Source: Brachyhypopomus gauderio (lineage: Eukaryota; Chordata; Actinopteri; Gymnotiformes; Hypopomidae). From it: DNA of 64,000 nt. Where the stretch lies: assembly GCF_052324685.1 (NCBI RefSeq), contig NC_135222.1, positions 8,295,373 to 8,359,372 of the forward strand, written 5' to 3'. The notes under the pieces are model-generated. The model was given only the letters and a program-made list of their open reading frames with translations. It was not told the DNA's origin and did not search any database. The first letter of the stretch is position 1. The number at the start of each line of letters is the position of its first letter. This document shows positions 10,024 through 28,859 of the stretch, piece after piece. Position numbers and translations under genes: made by a program.

Positions 10024-10473
10024 CAGCAGGCCTTGGGGCCACGGTCTGGGAAAAGGCCCAGTGAAGCCCCAGGAACAGAGGTGTGAATTTTGACTCCTCC
10101 TGAAAGAACAACCCAGTGTAGTTCTCAGACTCTTCTTCTGGTTTAATACAGTATTTGGCAAGCATGTTAATGTCCTTGTGTTTTATTAATCACTTAAAAA
10201 AAGATTTTATGTATATATTTATACACATTGTGATTAGAATCACACAAATATGATGAACCTGTTGAAGTAATCTTTGACTCTCTCTCTTTCATCCTTTTCA
10301 GTGACAAAGTCACAAATACGCTCAAAAACATAAATAGCCCAAATTAATAAATTATATTGTGATCAACCTCAGCGTAATTGCTGTATGAGCTTGTATTTCA
10401 AAGGCTAAGCAGTGCAGTTGACCTTAATGATGTTTAATTATGCTTAATAACCTCCATTAGTCCATTACACTTC

Positions 10474-10481
10474 AGGTGTGA
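10474..10481 (+). promoter_or_regulatory. Isolated T-box half-site upstream of second mesp gene
   Basis: AGGTGTGA is a perfect T-box half-site about 0.45 kb upstream of the second mesp promoter, next to AT-rich TAATTA-type motifs. An 8-base match arises often by chance, so this is only suggestive. Confidence 0.3.
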
Positions 10482-10499
10482 CATTTCCACGGACTGGTG

Positions 10500-13400
10500 A
10501 CCAGTGCCTCTCCAGACCTGTGAATCAGGCAGCAACTGGCACAGAAGTTGAGAGAGACGAGACCAGCCGGCCAATCAGGGGCCGCCGATGTGAGGCTCAT
10601 TAAGCGCTCGCCTCTGTCTGCCGTGCCCATCTCGATGTTACGGCAAGCAGTGGCTGGTTATCACATCCCACAGCACCTGGTCCGCACAGACTCCCGTAGC
10701 AGAAATGTTATTTGGAATACTACATCTTGTTTAGTTCACAGTCCTGCGACACATCAACTGATTTTTGCACAATATCATAAAAATATAAATGTTAGAAAAT
10801 AAAATGTTTTTATTTATTCTTATGTATGTATGTATGTATTAGTAACCTATTATTTTTGCAGAATTCATGTAAACAGCTGCCTTCAAACTATAAGAACAGA
10901 AAGTAGCATTAAGAAGAGAGTAATCTGAGCATTTAATTTTTTATGCTTGTCATGCTGTCGTACATTTTACTATACTATTGTACTATTACTATACTATACT
11001 ATTACCATACTGTTTACTATACAGTGGCTGGGGGTGATGGCCAAAGACTGCAGAGGCTCTTGTGCGTTTTGCCCTGGTGTACGTTCCATGCTCTGCCCTG
11101 TTTACCTGCGTGATCTGTGCCCCGCCCTCCCACGTGCCCAGGCCCCGCCCTCCCACGTGTGCTCCCTCTCCCACTCTATCTACCTGTGTGCAGTGCGCTA
11201 GGCTGTTGTGAGAAGGTGACGTGGTGCTGGTCCCACACCCACTGTCTTTCAGAGCTGATGCCCCTGTGTGGAGTGACCTGTATGGCAGCATTACTATGAA
11301 TAAGTAATGCTAATATTGCTATGTAATGTAATATTTCATATAGATATCTGGTGTGTTATATGAGTGCTGTGCAGGCAAGATTGCTCACACTGGCTGACAC
11401 TAAGACCCTTAACTTTACCAACTGTGCCGTCCTCTGTCCTGCGATGTCATAGTCACCCTGGGTCAGGTGATGTCATAGGGTGACCCTTGGCGTGACCTTG
11501 TGAGAGTTCGTGCTGACCTGCACTCCTGTGGGAAGGACGGTGTGGGCGTGCGGTCTTTCACACCTTCTGCGTAAAACACAACAACCGCTTGATTCCGAGT
11601 CCTCTTCAGACTGATTGTTATTACACATTATCATGCATTATGAAGTTCTGGTCCCCAGTGTTTGTAAGAGTTTGCTTCATTCTAAAAAGATTTATGCTAT
11701 AATTCAAACTGTCCTCTTCTCTGGCCTAAATGAAGTGTTTCTCCAATGTAGGGAGAGCTGGAGCTTGTCATGAGGTGCTTTTCAATGGCCTGAATAACAA
11801 GGGATTTTTTTCTTTAATAAAAAAATTACATATTCCTCAAATCCTTCTGATACTGGTAAACAAGAACTTCTTGTTTTAAAATGCGTCCTGTAGATATAGA
11901 GATACAGCACAGCAGTGGTTGAAGGCCAGGTCACGTCTTCCCTCACGTGATGGGACAGAGCCTGAAGTGTGAGGAGTTCACACGTGTGCACTCCTGTGTT
12001 TTTACAACTGCCTCTCTCCACTCACTCTCTCCCACAGTAGAGGCTGCTCATCTCATCAGTGCCGGAAACCAGATCACACACTGAGTTCCAACATTCCCAG
12101 ATCCCACATTTCCAGTTCCAGTGTTTAACCACTATTGAGCTTTCAATGGAGGCAAAAAAACACCACCGATTGAAATATCTGTCAATTAGTATTACTTGTA
12201 TTCTCTTTGTTTTTGAAACAGATTAGTTCTTTATCACTTTTAAAAAATATGAAATACAAAAAGAGTAAATAAAGGTTCTTATTCAAATTAGTTTATTTTA
12301 AACTTTGCAATAATGATAAAAACCTAAAAACTGCTATTTTTATACTATGCATAGACACAAGCTGTGTTAATTTCGCTACATCTTTGCAAATGAGTGTTAA
12401 AAACATTTGTCATTTGTTATGTGGGTTTCTGAACATCTATTGATATAAATTATTACACAGTACATATATTGAAAATGCAATATTTCAAAGTATATTACAA
12501 TTATAGAATTAAAATGTTAAAATTATAGAATTACACTATACATCATTATGGAAAAATACATTAAGAATACATTAAGAATCATTATGAATACATTCTAAAA
12601 TAATAATAAAAAAGTCATTCTTTTGTGCTGTAAACTTTCTGAAATTAAGAAAAATCTCTGCACCATAAAGCAGGTGTGCTGATAGCCCTTCTTGCTGCAA
12701 ATTGTATGACATGTAGGAAAATAATAAATAATAACCCAATAATAAAAAATAATAATAAATAGCCCAATAAAAACTGAAATTAGTCTAATATACAAAACAG
12801 AATTATTAAACAGCTTCCGACATACAAGTCACCTGATCACAATTTAAACACGCTAAACAAAACTATATGCTTGACACAGGTACAGGACCCCCCCCCCCCC
12901 CCCCCCCTTATTTTATTAAAATAAAATAAGCATCTAAGTCAATAGATTCAATACAGCATACAGATCAATAGATAGATTTAGTAGATTTACATGTAAATTG
13001 CAAAATTACTTTTATATTCAGATAACAGAGATAAAATACATGAATCTGCTTTCAAAGTGGTAATATAATCCACCAGAAATGAAAGAAAAAAAAAGTTAAA
13101 AGAAAAGAAAATATCTAAAATGTTTTAAAATAAATTAGGCCTATGTCACCTTTCCAAACAAGTAGAGAATACAAGCAAAAACATTTAGCATAATACAATT
13201 TTGATCTATATGATCCATATCATATGACCCATATTTTACATCTTGTTCGCACAGAAGGGCATTGTAAAAATCAATGCACAAACTAATGTATTTTGGGACA
13301 TTTATTACAAGGATTTAAAAAGACTGAATAGAGAAAAACTAATCCGACTAGTTAAACTAACTAACTAGTTAAACATCATTTTACTTTATGACCATAAACA

Positions 13401-13533
13401 TCCTCTGCTTCCGTGGTTTCCCACCAGCCAAAGTTCAGTGTTGGACTGAGTGGCGGTATGAGGCAATTTCTTAACCTGTCTGATCTTTGGCTGATTGTGC
13501 ATTTGTCCTCGCGCTAGTGGTTTGTTTGTGTCT
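10500..13533. other. Region between second mesp gene and sv2 stop codon
   Basis: No supported exon. It includes a short TATG run (10823-10838), two tandem copies of CCCGCCCTCCCACGTG (about 11121-11158), two GATGTCATAG repeats near 11443-11478, and a 20-base run of C (12888-12907). From about 12200 on it is very AT-rich. The part next to 13534 is probably the 3' UTR of the minus-strand sv2 gene; its end was not fixed. Confidence 0.5.
12888..12907. repeat. Homopolymer C20
   Basis: Twenty consecutive C on the plus strand in the AT-rich 3' flank of the sv2 gene. Confidence 0.9.
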
Positions 13534-19480
<5,947 letters not shown>

Positions 19481-19523
19481 TTTGGCTATTGTAGAAGGAA
19501 GACCACGAGAGTTGCTTTTTTAT
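19481..19523 (-). other. 5' UTR part of the sv2 start exon, with upstream acceptor
   Basis: On the minus strand TTCTTTCTTGGCAG|ATAAA places a splice acceptor about 43 bases before the sv2b ATG, so at least one noncoding exon lies further upstream (above 19530). That exon was not located. Confidence 0.55.
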
Positions 19524-21534
19524 CTGCCAAGAAAGAACAGAGATGATTGCGTTTGTAGGTTTTATACTGTCTCTTGATCTTCTGATATGGTGTCAGGGTT
19601 TCTGGTGGCAATTTTGCTTTGTAAGCTTGTACACAAGGCAGCATGCTGCACCTGAGAGGAAGTATTAGCATCTATACTCATAGACAGAGAATATCTCATA
19701 CATGGAGCGCTGTAGTCCCCAAAGTAATTACTTAATTTCTCTAGCCTGGCAGTAAGCACTCCTTGAGCACACTATACTCTTCTCTGGTCATGCGTGAGTG
19801 TGAGAAACTTAGGTGGCCAGACGTGTCCTAGACCTGACCTTCAAAACAGCAAAGGAAATATATGTTTAATGATGTTGGACCAGGTACAACAGACACTGCT
19901 GCTCTGTCATACCGCTGTGATCATTAACATTTGTTTACATTTTGTAGTTCAGAACAATGGTGAAAGACACTCTTTATCATATAATAAGTTATAATAAGTT
20001 ATTTTCACCATTAGAAGGTTGATGGCTTTCTTGATATCTGACCTTGTTGTGATGAGGTCTTCAATCCATATTTAAGCAGAGGGAATCAGATATGATCTAG
20101 AGTGCAAACAAGAAGCTAGAAAGAATAGTGATGTCGACAGTCAACAGTATGCAAATCAGATGTGAATCAGCAAGGTGACCTGCAATGCCAACTAAGGCTA
20201 GAACGCTTCCACCTTTCCACTGTTTGCTTAGTCAGATAAGTCAGCTAATGCACCATTAAATCAGCTTTATTATCATCATCACTAAATGCTGTATGCTTCA
20301 ACATTTATGACAGCAGAAGGCTTTGTACATAGCCAGGGGTCTCTGGTCATGCTTAAAAGTAGGTTTGGTATAAAACACAGACTTTTACTATGGCATTGTC
20401 CACTATAATAAAAATATATTAAAATGTGTTTACCAAAGTAGACCAAAAACCAAATAGTTAACTGGCAATATGATTGTCACTTCAATAGTCAATGATTTTT
20501 CCTTAAAGCTTAATACAATTTCTCACTGGTAAATGTTTATAAAAATATGAACTCTATGAAAGTTTGTCATGTGATATGCCCATATATGGATGCAACACAT
20601 ATTGCGTGGGCTGGGCTTGGCAGGACTGCCCAAGGGGCAACCCTGCAAGACATTTGTCTCAGTGTGTTGACTGTCAAAATGACAAATGCCCACTAAATCG
20701 TCATCTAAGATCTTTTAATGGATTATTTTGGTTAGAATTTATTTATTGTGAAGGTGCACAGGTTCTGTGACTAGCTGACTAGCTTAGAGAATAATGTGTA
20801 TAAGCACTTCATTTAGAATAAATGTAAAGTTTTTCTTTTTTTTACATTTAATAGTATTTTGGTTTCAAGCAGTTGATAACAAGATAATATTTTTAATAAA
20901 TATCAATGTCAAAATAAAAATAACATTCTAACTGTATAAAATGTAAATAAAATATGCAATGGTAATATATATCAATCCATGTTTCATCCCTTAATAAATG
21001 AAAAAATGGCTTGACCAAAAATTCATTTTGGCTATGGACATGAAATAAGCTGCTGATGTAGCCGTCTCAAAAGTCTAAATGTCCTTCTCATTGCAGAATG
21101 ATTTTATTATCGAAGGAAACACAACTCGTTCAAATCAAACCACACGTACATCTTAATCTGAAATTTGACATAGACTGTTATCATAATGTTTTAGAAAAAT
21201 GTTTACAGCTCACCTGAATTATTGCTCCTTTTGACATGATATTGTCTTCCTTATGCAAAAATATATATCAATGGAAGAATAATTTCAGGAAGGAGAGTTT
21301 CTGAACCCAAACTCTACTTGGCACCTTAGCAGGAAGCTGTGTAACACACCAGGGGATTAGTAGCCAAACAATGTCCTACGGGATCATCTGCACAGAACCT
21401 CCCTGAGTCCGTTCCAGCTTAATGCTGGATTTTACATGTCGGCCAGTCAGGTGGGGTGGTGCTGATGTGTGTAGGAAATTGCAAACAACAGAATGTTGAA
21501 CTGTTCCTGGTTTGGTGGAATGTCATCATTGTCT

Positions 21535-21539
<5 letters not shown>

Positions 21540-21611
<72 letters not shown>
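21540..21611. repeat. (TA)n microsatellite, about 72 bp
   Basis: Uninterrupted TA dinucleotides. Confidence 0.95.
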
Positions 21612-21615
<4 letters not shown>

Positions 21616-23040
21616 TACCTCGTCCTGATCGTTAGGTGATCCAGTGCAGTTATTTTACATTTCTACAAAGTAAATTTAATTCAGATCAGCTTCATTGTGT
21701 CCTGCATTGTCTACATTTGTGATCACAAGGTACATCTCACCTTATATTGTCCCTGTGCGATCAGAGATACTGTGTTGATTTACCTCTGTGATAGCTGCTA
21801 TAGTCTTTAACTAAAAAGAAATATTACTTATATTACTTACTACATGCTTGCTATTACTTATAATAATAATAATATAATATATTATATTATTCCTTATGCT
21901 TGCTAACATCACAGCTTCCTCATGTGGTCACTTAAGAACACTAGCAATCATCTGCAAATGAAACACTGCTTTGGCCCACATTGAAAGCCATGGGGTCTGG
22001 CCTGATCAGGGACATCATCATGGTGGTACACAGGTACAGCTGCCTAATCCTCATCTCAGATCATTCGACCACAAAGAGGATTAGCTCCACCCCCAGCACT
22101 CTCATTGGCTAAATTTAGACCACACATATCCTCTGGGTTCTCTTTACTTAGTTTGCACTATCCTTCGATTTTCTTCTACCATTTTCCCTGATAGATTTGG
22201 TCACACCTTTAGTGACAGTTGAGTCCATGCTCTCGTACTAGTGTTTAGTCATTTTCTGTGAGAAACTTCTATTAATTAATAAACTTTCTTTTACCTTATT
22301 TAGTGAACATAAATTACTAAAGGCAAGACATCTCATACAATACAGAAAGTCCAGTTACACATTGTCTGAGGAACTGTATGAACTGTATTCTTTATCTTGT
22401 TCTTTCAGCTGTTATTTTTAGTGTCTAAATTGAATCTCAAATAGATGTGTTCAAAAGAGAGAATTCATCTTCTGAGATGAATGAAAAGGAAGTCTGGCTG
22501 TCTCAAATGCTGAGCTAATTAAGCTCAAATTGTAATTCACTTTCTTCATCACCATCACCTCTGGGTCATCGTTAGCTTGGCACTTCTGAGTAGAAGTAGG
22601 TCTCCAATGTTTTCTGATTACCACAGAAAGGCCTGTGGTTGTAATCTGCTAGGATTTATTTGAAATGGGGGGAGTGGGGGGGTGGAGGTGTTGCATGTTA
22701 AGAAGAGGGCATGACCTTATCAACTGTCTTTGTGGAAGATTAGAATTGTCCTTATGATCGCCCTCCAAAGTGTGTATAAGATGTCTGAACAAGGTAACCT
22801 GCAAAATTCCAAGAGAACCCTGGACGCCTCGCACCCTTTGGGTGACCTCTCTGGAATTCACACATCAACTGGACACTAAAGCCACAATATGATTCGTAGA
22901 ATAGTCTAAAACTATACTCAATTACATTACTTCAATTAATGAATGTCACAGGTAAGTCACTAGTGCCTTGCGAATAACTAATAAATAATGAATGAAAAAT
23001 TAAATAAACATTAATACTTCAATCAAGTCAAAATTCTACC

Positions 23041-23740
23041 CATCATCCATCTATCTATCCATCCATCCATCCATCCATGCATCCATCCATCCATCCATCC
23101 ATCCATCCATCCATCCATCCATCCATCCATCCATCCATTTCCCCCTGCTTATCCAGGTCCAGGTTGCAGGGACAGCGGCCCAGGTAAAGAGCCACGGGCC
23201 TCCCTCTCCCCCATGACAGCCGAGACATGCAGTCTCTCCAGCATGTCTTGTGTCTTTCCTGAAGTTTCCTCCTGGTTGGACATGCAGTGCACCAGAGATG
23301 CGTCCAGGAGGCATCTGGACCAGATGCCGTACCATCTCAGTCTATACGTGGAGGAGCAGTGACTCTATTCTGAGCCTTTTTCAAGTGGCTGAACTCCTCA
23401 CTTCTAAGGAAGAGTCCAGACATCCTGCAGAGGAAACTCAATTCAACTCAGTTCAGCCACTTATATCTTTCAGTCACTACCCAGAGCTTGTGACCATACA
23501 TGTGGGTCAGAACACTGATTGACCGGTAAATTGAATGCTTTGCATTTTGGCCCAGTTCTTTCTTCACCACAATGGACCAGTACAGAGTCCGCAACACTGC
23601 AGATGCCCTGCTGATCCACCCATCAACCTCCCTTTCCATCCTTCCCTCACTCATCAACAAGATCCCAACTTACGTAACCTCCTTCACTTGAGGCAAGAGC
23701 TCATTCCCAACCCAGAGATGGTATTCCACCCTTTTCCATC
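23041..23740 (-). mobile_element. 5'-truncated, frameshifted non-LTR retrotransposon with (GATG)n tail
   Basis: On the minus strand the fragments GRMEREVDGWISRASAVLRT, then SIVVKKELGQNAKHSIYRSI, then YGHKLWVVTER (23448-23660) match the C-terminal part of a LINE reverse transcriptase-type ORF that is very common in teleost genomes. A second frame further on reads [11 protein letters not shown] (23300-23340). The frame change and stops show it is dead. The 3' end runs into GATG repeats (CATC on plus, 23041-23138), a usual LINE tail. The clade name (Rex1/CR1-like) is from memory. Confidence 0.75.
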
Positions 23741-24177
23741 CCAAACACTCAATGCAGTATAAAATTGCTTGCAATGTAAGTTTTTAGTTCAAAACGGATG
23801 TTACCATATAAAACTCAAATGAAACTGAATAAAAAGTATGTAAAATATGAAAGTATTGATTTGAAAATACCCAAATATTTGAAAGAGCTAATCCATCTAC
23901 CATCTATTTCCACCAAACATGTAATGAAGGAAACAGAATCAGTACTAAAAGTCAGTAGTTACTAACCATCTCTAAACCTGTGTGAATCAGCTTTAAGGGT
24001 AAGTGTCTTTGTCCAATAAATTGGATATATAGCGCCATCTAGTGATGCTTGGGTACAACAGTTCCCGTTAGAACAATTTCACAAAAAAACTATTTTCGTT
24101 GTTTTTAGTTGTCTAACTAAAGTTACCTATGTACATGAATTTTCATTCATTTTCATTCATTATTGAACAATAAAGTC

Positions 24178-24258
24178 ATCTCTGGTAGCTCAACATGTTG
24201 AGCAGCATGCTCCCAATTAGAAACAAAGGGAACTTCAGAGGTTCGAATCCCATGTACA
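24178..24258 (+). repeat. tRNA-like pol III unit (SINE head or tRNA pseudogene)
   Basis: TGGTAGCTCAACATGTTGAGC resembles an A box and D arm, and GAGGTTCGAATCCC resembles a B box and T arm, at tRNA-like spacing. The anticodon region does not fold convincingly, so it is not a functional tRNA gene. Confidence 0.5.
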
Positions 24259-24264
24259 CTTTTT

Positions 24265-24446
24265 GGGGCAGTCATGGCCTGGTGGTTAGGGAACTGGTCT
24301 TGTGACCCGAGGGTCGTGTGTTCGATCCCCACACCTGAGGCCATGACTGAGGTGTCCCTGAGCAAGGCCCTTAACGCTCAATTGCTCACTTGTATAAAAA
24401 TGTAAGTCGCTCTGGATAAGGGTGTCTGCCAAATGCCGTAAATGTA
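24265..24446 (+). mobile_element. tRNA-derived SINE
   Basis: The head contains the A box GGCCTGGTGGTTAGGGAACT and the B box GTGTTCGATCCCC. The body continues with GTGTCCCTGAGCAAGGCCCT and ends in GTAAGTCGCTCTGGATAAGG, then GTCTGCCAAATGCCGTAAAT, a very common 3' end of teleost SINEs. It starts only about 7 bases after the preceding tRNA-like unit. No clear target duplication was seen. Confidence 0.75.
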
Positions 24447-25899
24447 AAGCACATGCTATTGGCTTTCTTCTTGTCAAGAATTACGTTATAATGTATAATT
24501 GTGAAAATATCTTGTGTGAACAAACAAGGGATTATTTGAGTCTAATCGCCCATAATATCCTGATTACTCAAGTTACATTTTGTTTGTTTAAGTAGGCTAA
24601 GTGTAGGTGGTAAATGATGGAACTGCAAATCATGAGTATTAATTACCCCTGAGGTCAACCCAACACATTCTGGCCTTGGCTTCCATAAACTGGGGCTTTT
24701 GATGAGTAAACCCCGCAGGCCCCGCCCCCACAACCAGTGCTCCCTTCTTCTGCAAGTCCTCCAACTTACAAAACAGCTTTTGTAACGGGACAAAGCCGGC
24801 AATGTACTTCTTTGTGGCGAGTTTGTTTCTCCTCTTGCTGCTTTCGGCGGCCCGGCGGGATTGGCGTTCTGCGGAGGAGGCGTTAGCATTCTCCACACGT
24901 TGTCTCCCCTGGCCATAAGAAAATGGGTTCAAGAGCAGCTCTGCAGTTAGCCGACACCCTCTTGCTGTTTATTATATTTCTGACATCAGACCCTCCTGCT
25001 TATGAAACAGACAGTAAAGAGTGTAGAGAAAATGGGGTTTAGTCTGTTATAATGCTGCAGAACCTGTAAAAATCGGACGTGAATTGAAGGCTATTCTACT
25101 GATTTTTTCCCATAATGACAAAAAAAAAAAACAGACCTAGAGCAGAGCTGAAACAAAACTAGTTTAGTGATTTCCTTATCCAAAAATGATGTTGCAAGAA
25201 TTCATTAAACAAAAACTACAACCACATGTCATACCCACACTCCAGTTAGTCATATCCTTGATTTCAGGATGTCAAGAAGGACACACTGAACTACTGAGAC
25301 GGAGAAGGTGAATGTGTTCCATATGTGACCCAGCCATTTTCCCCTACAAAATTATATGACTATTAGGGTGTGCAAGGTTTACCGACATGATGAGTCCAAA
25401 TTTTTCCCAGGACTGTAGGCCTACATGAACATCTTCAGACTGATGCACTGATTCATTAGTAAGTGAGTAAAGTTTATTTACAGAACACATTTAAAACACA
25501 TTAAAAACCAACCAAAGTGGTGCACATGAAAGATAATAAGATGTAATTGCAGAATTCCATATCTTTTCACTATGGCAAAATCTGGAAGCAATGCTTGTTT
25601 AACTCTGCCTCTGCACACATTTTTTTTTACTTTTCATTACCTTTAGAGGGCAAACGCGTCACAAGCCTGCAGGCAAACCCACGAGCAATGGAGTAAATCT
25701 GAGGTAAAATACTTTGTATCGATGTGCTCTTTTTTATGGAGATGCACAACCTCCCATCGTTGATAACACCATGCATTAATATGTGAATGCGACTGGATTT
25801 TTAAAAATAAATCGCCTTGAACGAACTGTGCACAGATGTGTGCGCCGTGCACGAAAGGGTTAAAAAAGACAGCCTCGTCGCCAGACATCTGTTGATTTC

Positions 25900-26124
25900 C
25901 AATCTTTCCATCACTTCTCAAAGTCTCGTGCCCGCCTCCACGCGGTGTTGCCAGTAGAAACGCACACAGCAACCAGGCGCCCAGCTTCTCCGTGGTGGCG
26001 GTCGCCGGAGCCCAGAGGATCCCGGAGTCGATCTGCGTTCACACCGCCGCTTTAAGCGCAGCGGACCCGAAGGTTCGACGCTTAATTATCGCCTATGTGT
26101 GTGAAAAGGGGAAACTAAGCTAAG
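25900..26124 (+). promoter_or_regulatory. CpG-rich putative akap13 promoter and noncoding first exon
   Basis: The stretch 25920-26090 is dense in CG dinucleotides (TCTCGTGCCCGCCTCCACGC, GGCGGTCGCCGGAG, GCGCAGCGGACCCGAAGG) against an AT-rich background. It is followed by AACTAAGCTAAG|GTGAGT, a strong donor at 26124/26125. The exon has no useful ATG frame. The next akap13 exon downstream begins at 31785 with the start codon. The transcription start is not defined, and the link to akap13 is inferred from position and strand. Confidence 0.5.
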
Positions 26125-28782
26125 GTGAGTGGTTCTGGCTGCATTTACGAGGACTTGTGTGAACACTGGGCTCCCCGTGGGTGAAACACAAAAGCGGGGC
26201 ACAGTTGTTTGTAAATTATAAGCGACGTCGCTGTTATTTGGCAAAGCGGTTCTTTTACCCCCTTCTTTGGAGTGATTAACCACCGGTTTGCTTATTCTCG
26301 GGGATTTTTGTGTAGTAAGGTTAACAAGTCGCCGTTTGGCTCAGTTCGCTAGCTTGAATTAGTTAAACTCGCCACCGCTAGCTACACTTAAGAGCATATT
26401 TAACAATTTTACTCTTTTAAACTGTATAAACACTATACACTTTTAAACACTATATTCGATCAACATATGTCCCCGTGACATCTCAAAGAAGGTTTACATG
26501 AGGGCTGTACCTTTCCTGTGAGCCAACGCCGAGTCTTACCTGTCGAGGAGTAGCCATGTTCTTAACCGAGATGACTGGTCAGAGTAATGTAGATCACCAG
26601 CAAATAAGTGTGCGATGTTAATATTAATGTGATGTTGTAGATGGGTAGGTAGATGGAGCTCTTTGGTATGAAGGGAAACTGTCACTGGTATGTTCGTTTT
26701 ATGTATATGTAAACAATTTGATGTCTTTCAAAGCATTGTAGAAGTCTTTGCAGTGCTTTTCCTTTGAAGCTGTCTTGCACCTGTTGCCATATTATGATCC
26801 CAATAAATCTCATAGTTCATGTTTTATTGACTCAAAAACTTGTTTATTAAGTAGTATTTTCTTGTACCATTTGGACAGGATATGTGGCAAGAATTCCTAC
26901 ACATGTAGAATTGTTTAGATCATAGTTATAGCGGCAATGATAGTCTACTTATGTTTGGCAATTTGCTTGGGTGTGACATTGAAAGATATGACACCACAGA
27001 CGTAAACCATTAAACCATATAAAGAGCTTAGCTTTCTCTAAGAAATTTTAAGCATGTGTGCCTTTCACAAATCACATGTGTTCCTTTCTGCAAATAAAGG
27101 CAACTTGGGTTAATCTGGAGGAAGTGGACACAGGAAAACATTAACTTTGAAGCCACAGGGAGCAGGGAGGGTTGGGAGTAGCTTCAGTGGCTGATGTACA
27201 CAGCCCAGCTCAGACACCTGAACCTGCTCCTCCCTTCCATATGATGTCACCACGCTTATCTCATGCCTCTCGACAGGCTCAAAGCCGTATTTAACTTCCA
27301 GTAATCACGGCAGGATGACCTAATGTACCATGCACTAGGAATACGCAGAAAACTGCCACTCTGAGGATCTTGGCGGCTTTTCTTTATCAGATGTTGAGGT
27401 GTTGGATATATGAGGTCTAACAGGAGCTTAGCACAAGAGTCACGGTAAGGGTTCTTTACTACAGGGCTTTACCAATGAGAAAAACAATGACATGAAGAAT
27501 AATACAAAGGCAGAAGTTCTTGTAAGTATAGGGACGTTTTTATCCTAAGATGTGTGAAACATTAAAACCACTGGAAAAACTACTTTGAAGATGGATGAAA
27601 ATGGAGGCATTTCAAATGGTGTCCATGAATGGCCATGACGTCTGTAAGTGCAGGGGGGCTGCTTAGTTCTTACCATAAAGCCATGTCTTATTCACAGAGA
27701 AAATAAATGTACAAAAAAAAGCGGAAGTTTTCTCCTTGGTTTAGAAGTTCAAGGCTCTTTTACCCTTGTATTATGAGAATGCCTTTTAATAGATGTCTTG
27801 TAGAAGCCGAAACCAACCGGTAAACAGCATTTAGCAAAGGGCACCATTATTGGCAGACCGTCGTCTTAAAAGAAATCTAGGACTCTGTTAGGCTGCACAG
27901 AAAATACATGGAGAAAATCCAGCCATGCTAGCAGCCACACCATGAACTGCTTAGTGCATGGCCAGCCCCCCCCTCTGTGAAGTTGAATTCTCTTTTTGAG
28001 AGTGTGCTAAGTGGAGGTCAGAGAGTGACTCGGCAGGAAGCAGGGTGAACCCAGCAGGCTTGCCGCTCAACCGTGGGCCCTCCCTCTATGCTCCGCCTAA
28101 TTTGCCATCTGAACCCCAAGCTATTGGGTTACACTGCAAGTGACTTTCAAGCAACAAACGTAACCTTTAAGGCAGCGACGTTTACCATTTTAGCACTAGA
28201 GTAGTGCCTGGGCTGTTTTTGTTTATTTCGTTTTTTTATTTTATTTTATTTTTTTTGCGTGCAATCATTTTGTCTTAGGTGTGTGTTACAAACAGAAAAT
28301 TTGTGGCGTCACCCTCTTTAATTGGCCACATTATCCTTTTAAAGTGCCTCAGAAACCTGATTTGCATCATGGCCTTTAGGCCTTTGTGGAGTTCTCCTGA
28401 TTTGGTAATGTCAGATCATGTGATACAACAGAGGCTGTAGTGTGCAGTCTGTGAAAGTTCTGACCTGCTACATTTAAAACACTATAAATACCCAAATTTC
28501 ACACATTGATATTCAGTTCTGCCAACAATACCGGAATGGTAAATCATTATGTTAAGTTAATGTTAATTGAAACTTTTTAATTTTGGTCTTCACAGTTTAT
28601 GGGTTGTTTTTGGTCTTTGAAGATATGCTTAATCTGCCCTTTTAGTGAACTGTCTTTGTTGCTGTTGCGAGGGGCGACTCACTGGTGGAAGGGGGTGTTA
28701 AACAAACCCTGTGGTTAAACATCAAACTCCAAGCCACTGTTCATTGGGATCTCACCGTTTCCCTTACACACAAATACCTCCG

Positions 28783-28784
<2 letters not shown>

Positions 28785-28859
<75 letters not shown>
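28785..28859. repeat. (CT)n(CA)n microsatellite
   Basis: CT dinucleotides to about 28842 then CA to 28859, within the first akap13 intron. Confidence 0.95.

Larger units (their letters stand above)
19531..25899. other. Gene-poor intergenic region between sv2b and akap13
   Basis: The two genes are divergently transcribed away from this interval, so it should hold both promoters. No coding exon was supported. It contains a TA repeat (21540-21611), a CATC repeat joined to a decayed LINE (23041-23740) and two tRNA-derived units (24178-24446). A fairly GC-rich stretch at 24660-24930 has an open minus-strand frame without an ATG. The remainder is AT-rich without clear features. Confidence 0.55.

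Noticed and set aside
9941..10165. 75-codon N-terminal extension of the second mesp gene from an upstream ATG
   Set aside because: It contains the TATA-like box and paired T-box sites and does not resemble Mesp proteins; ATG at 9940 gives the same layout as the paralogue.
11443..11500. Nuclear-receptor or CRE-like motifs (GGGTCA, TGATGTCA) in two GATGTCATAG repeats
   Set aside because: Short motifs without a nearby transcription start; chance cannot be excluded.
23042..23138. CRISPR-like array in the CATC repeats
   Set aside because: It is a 4-bp microsatellite with no spacers, in a vertebrate genome.
24639..24932. Open minus-strand frame of about 97 codons (SSAERQSRRAAESSKRRNKL...)
   Set aside because: Exon-like composition, but it has no ATG, no recognised family and only a marginal donor. 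It could be a missed exon but cannot be supported.
27400..27450. Extra noncoding akap13 exon ending AGAGTCACG|GTAAGG
   Set aside because: The donor is plausible, but no convincing acceptor or supporting context was seen.
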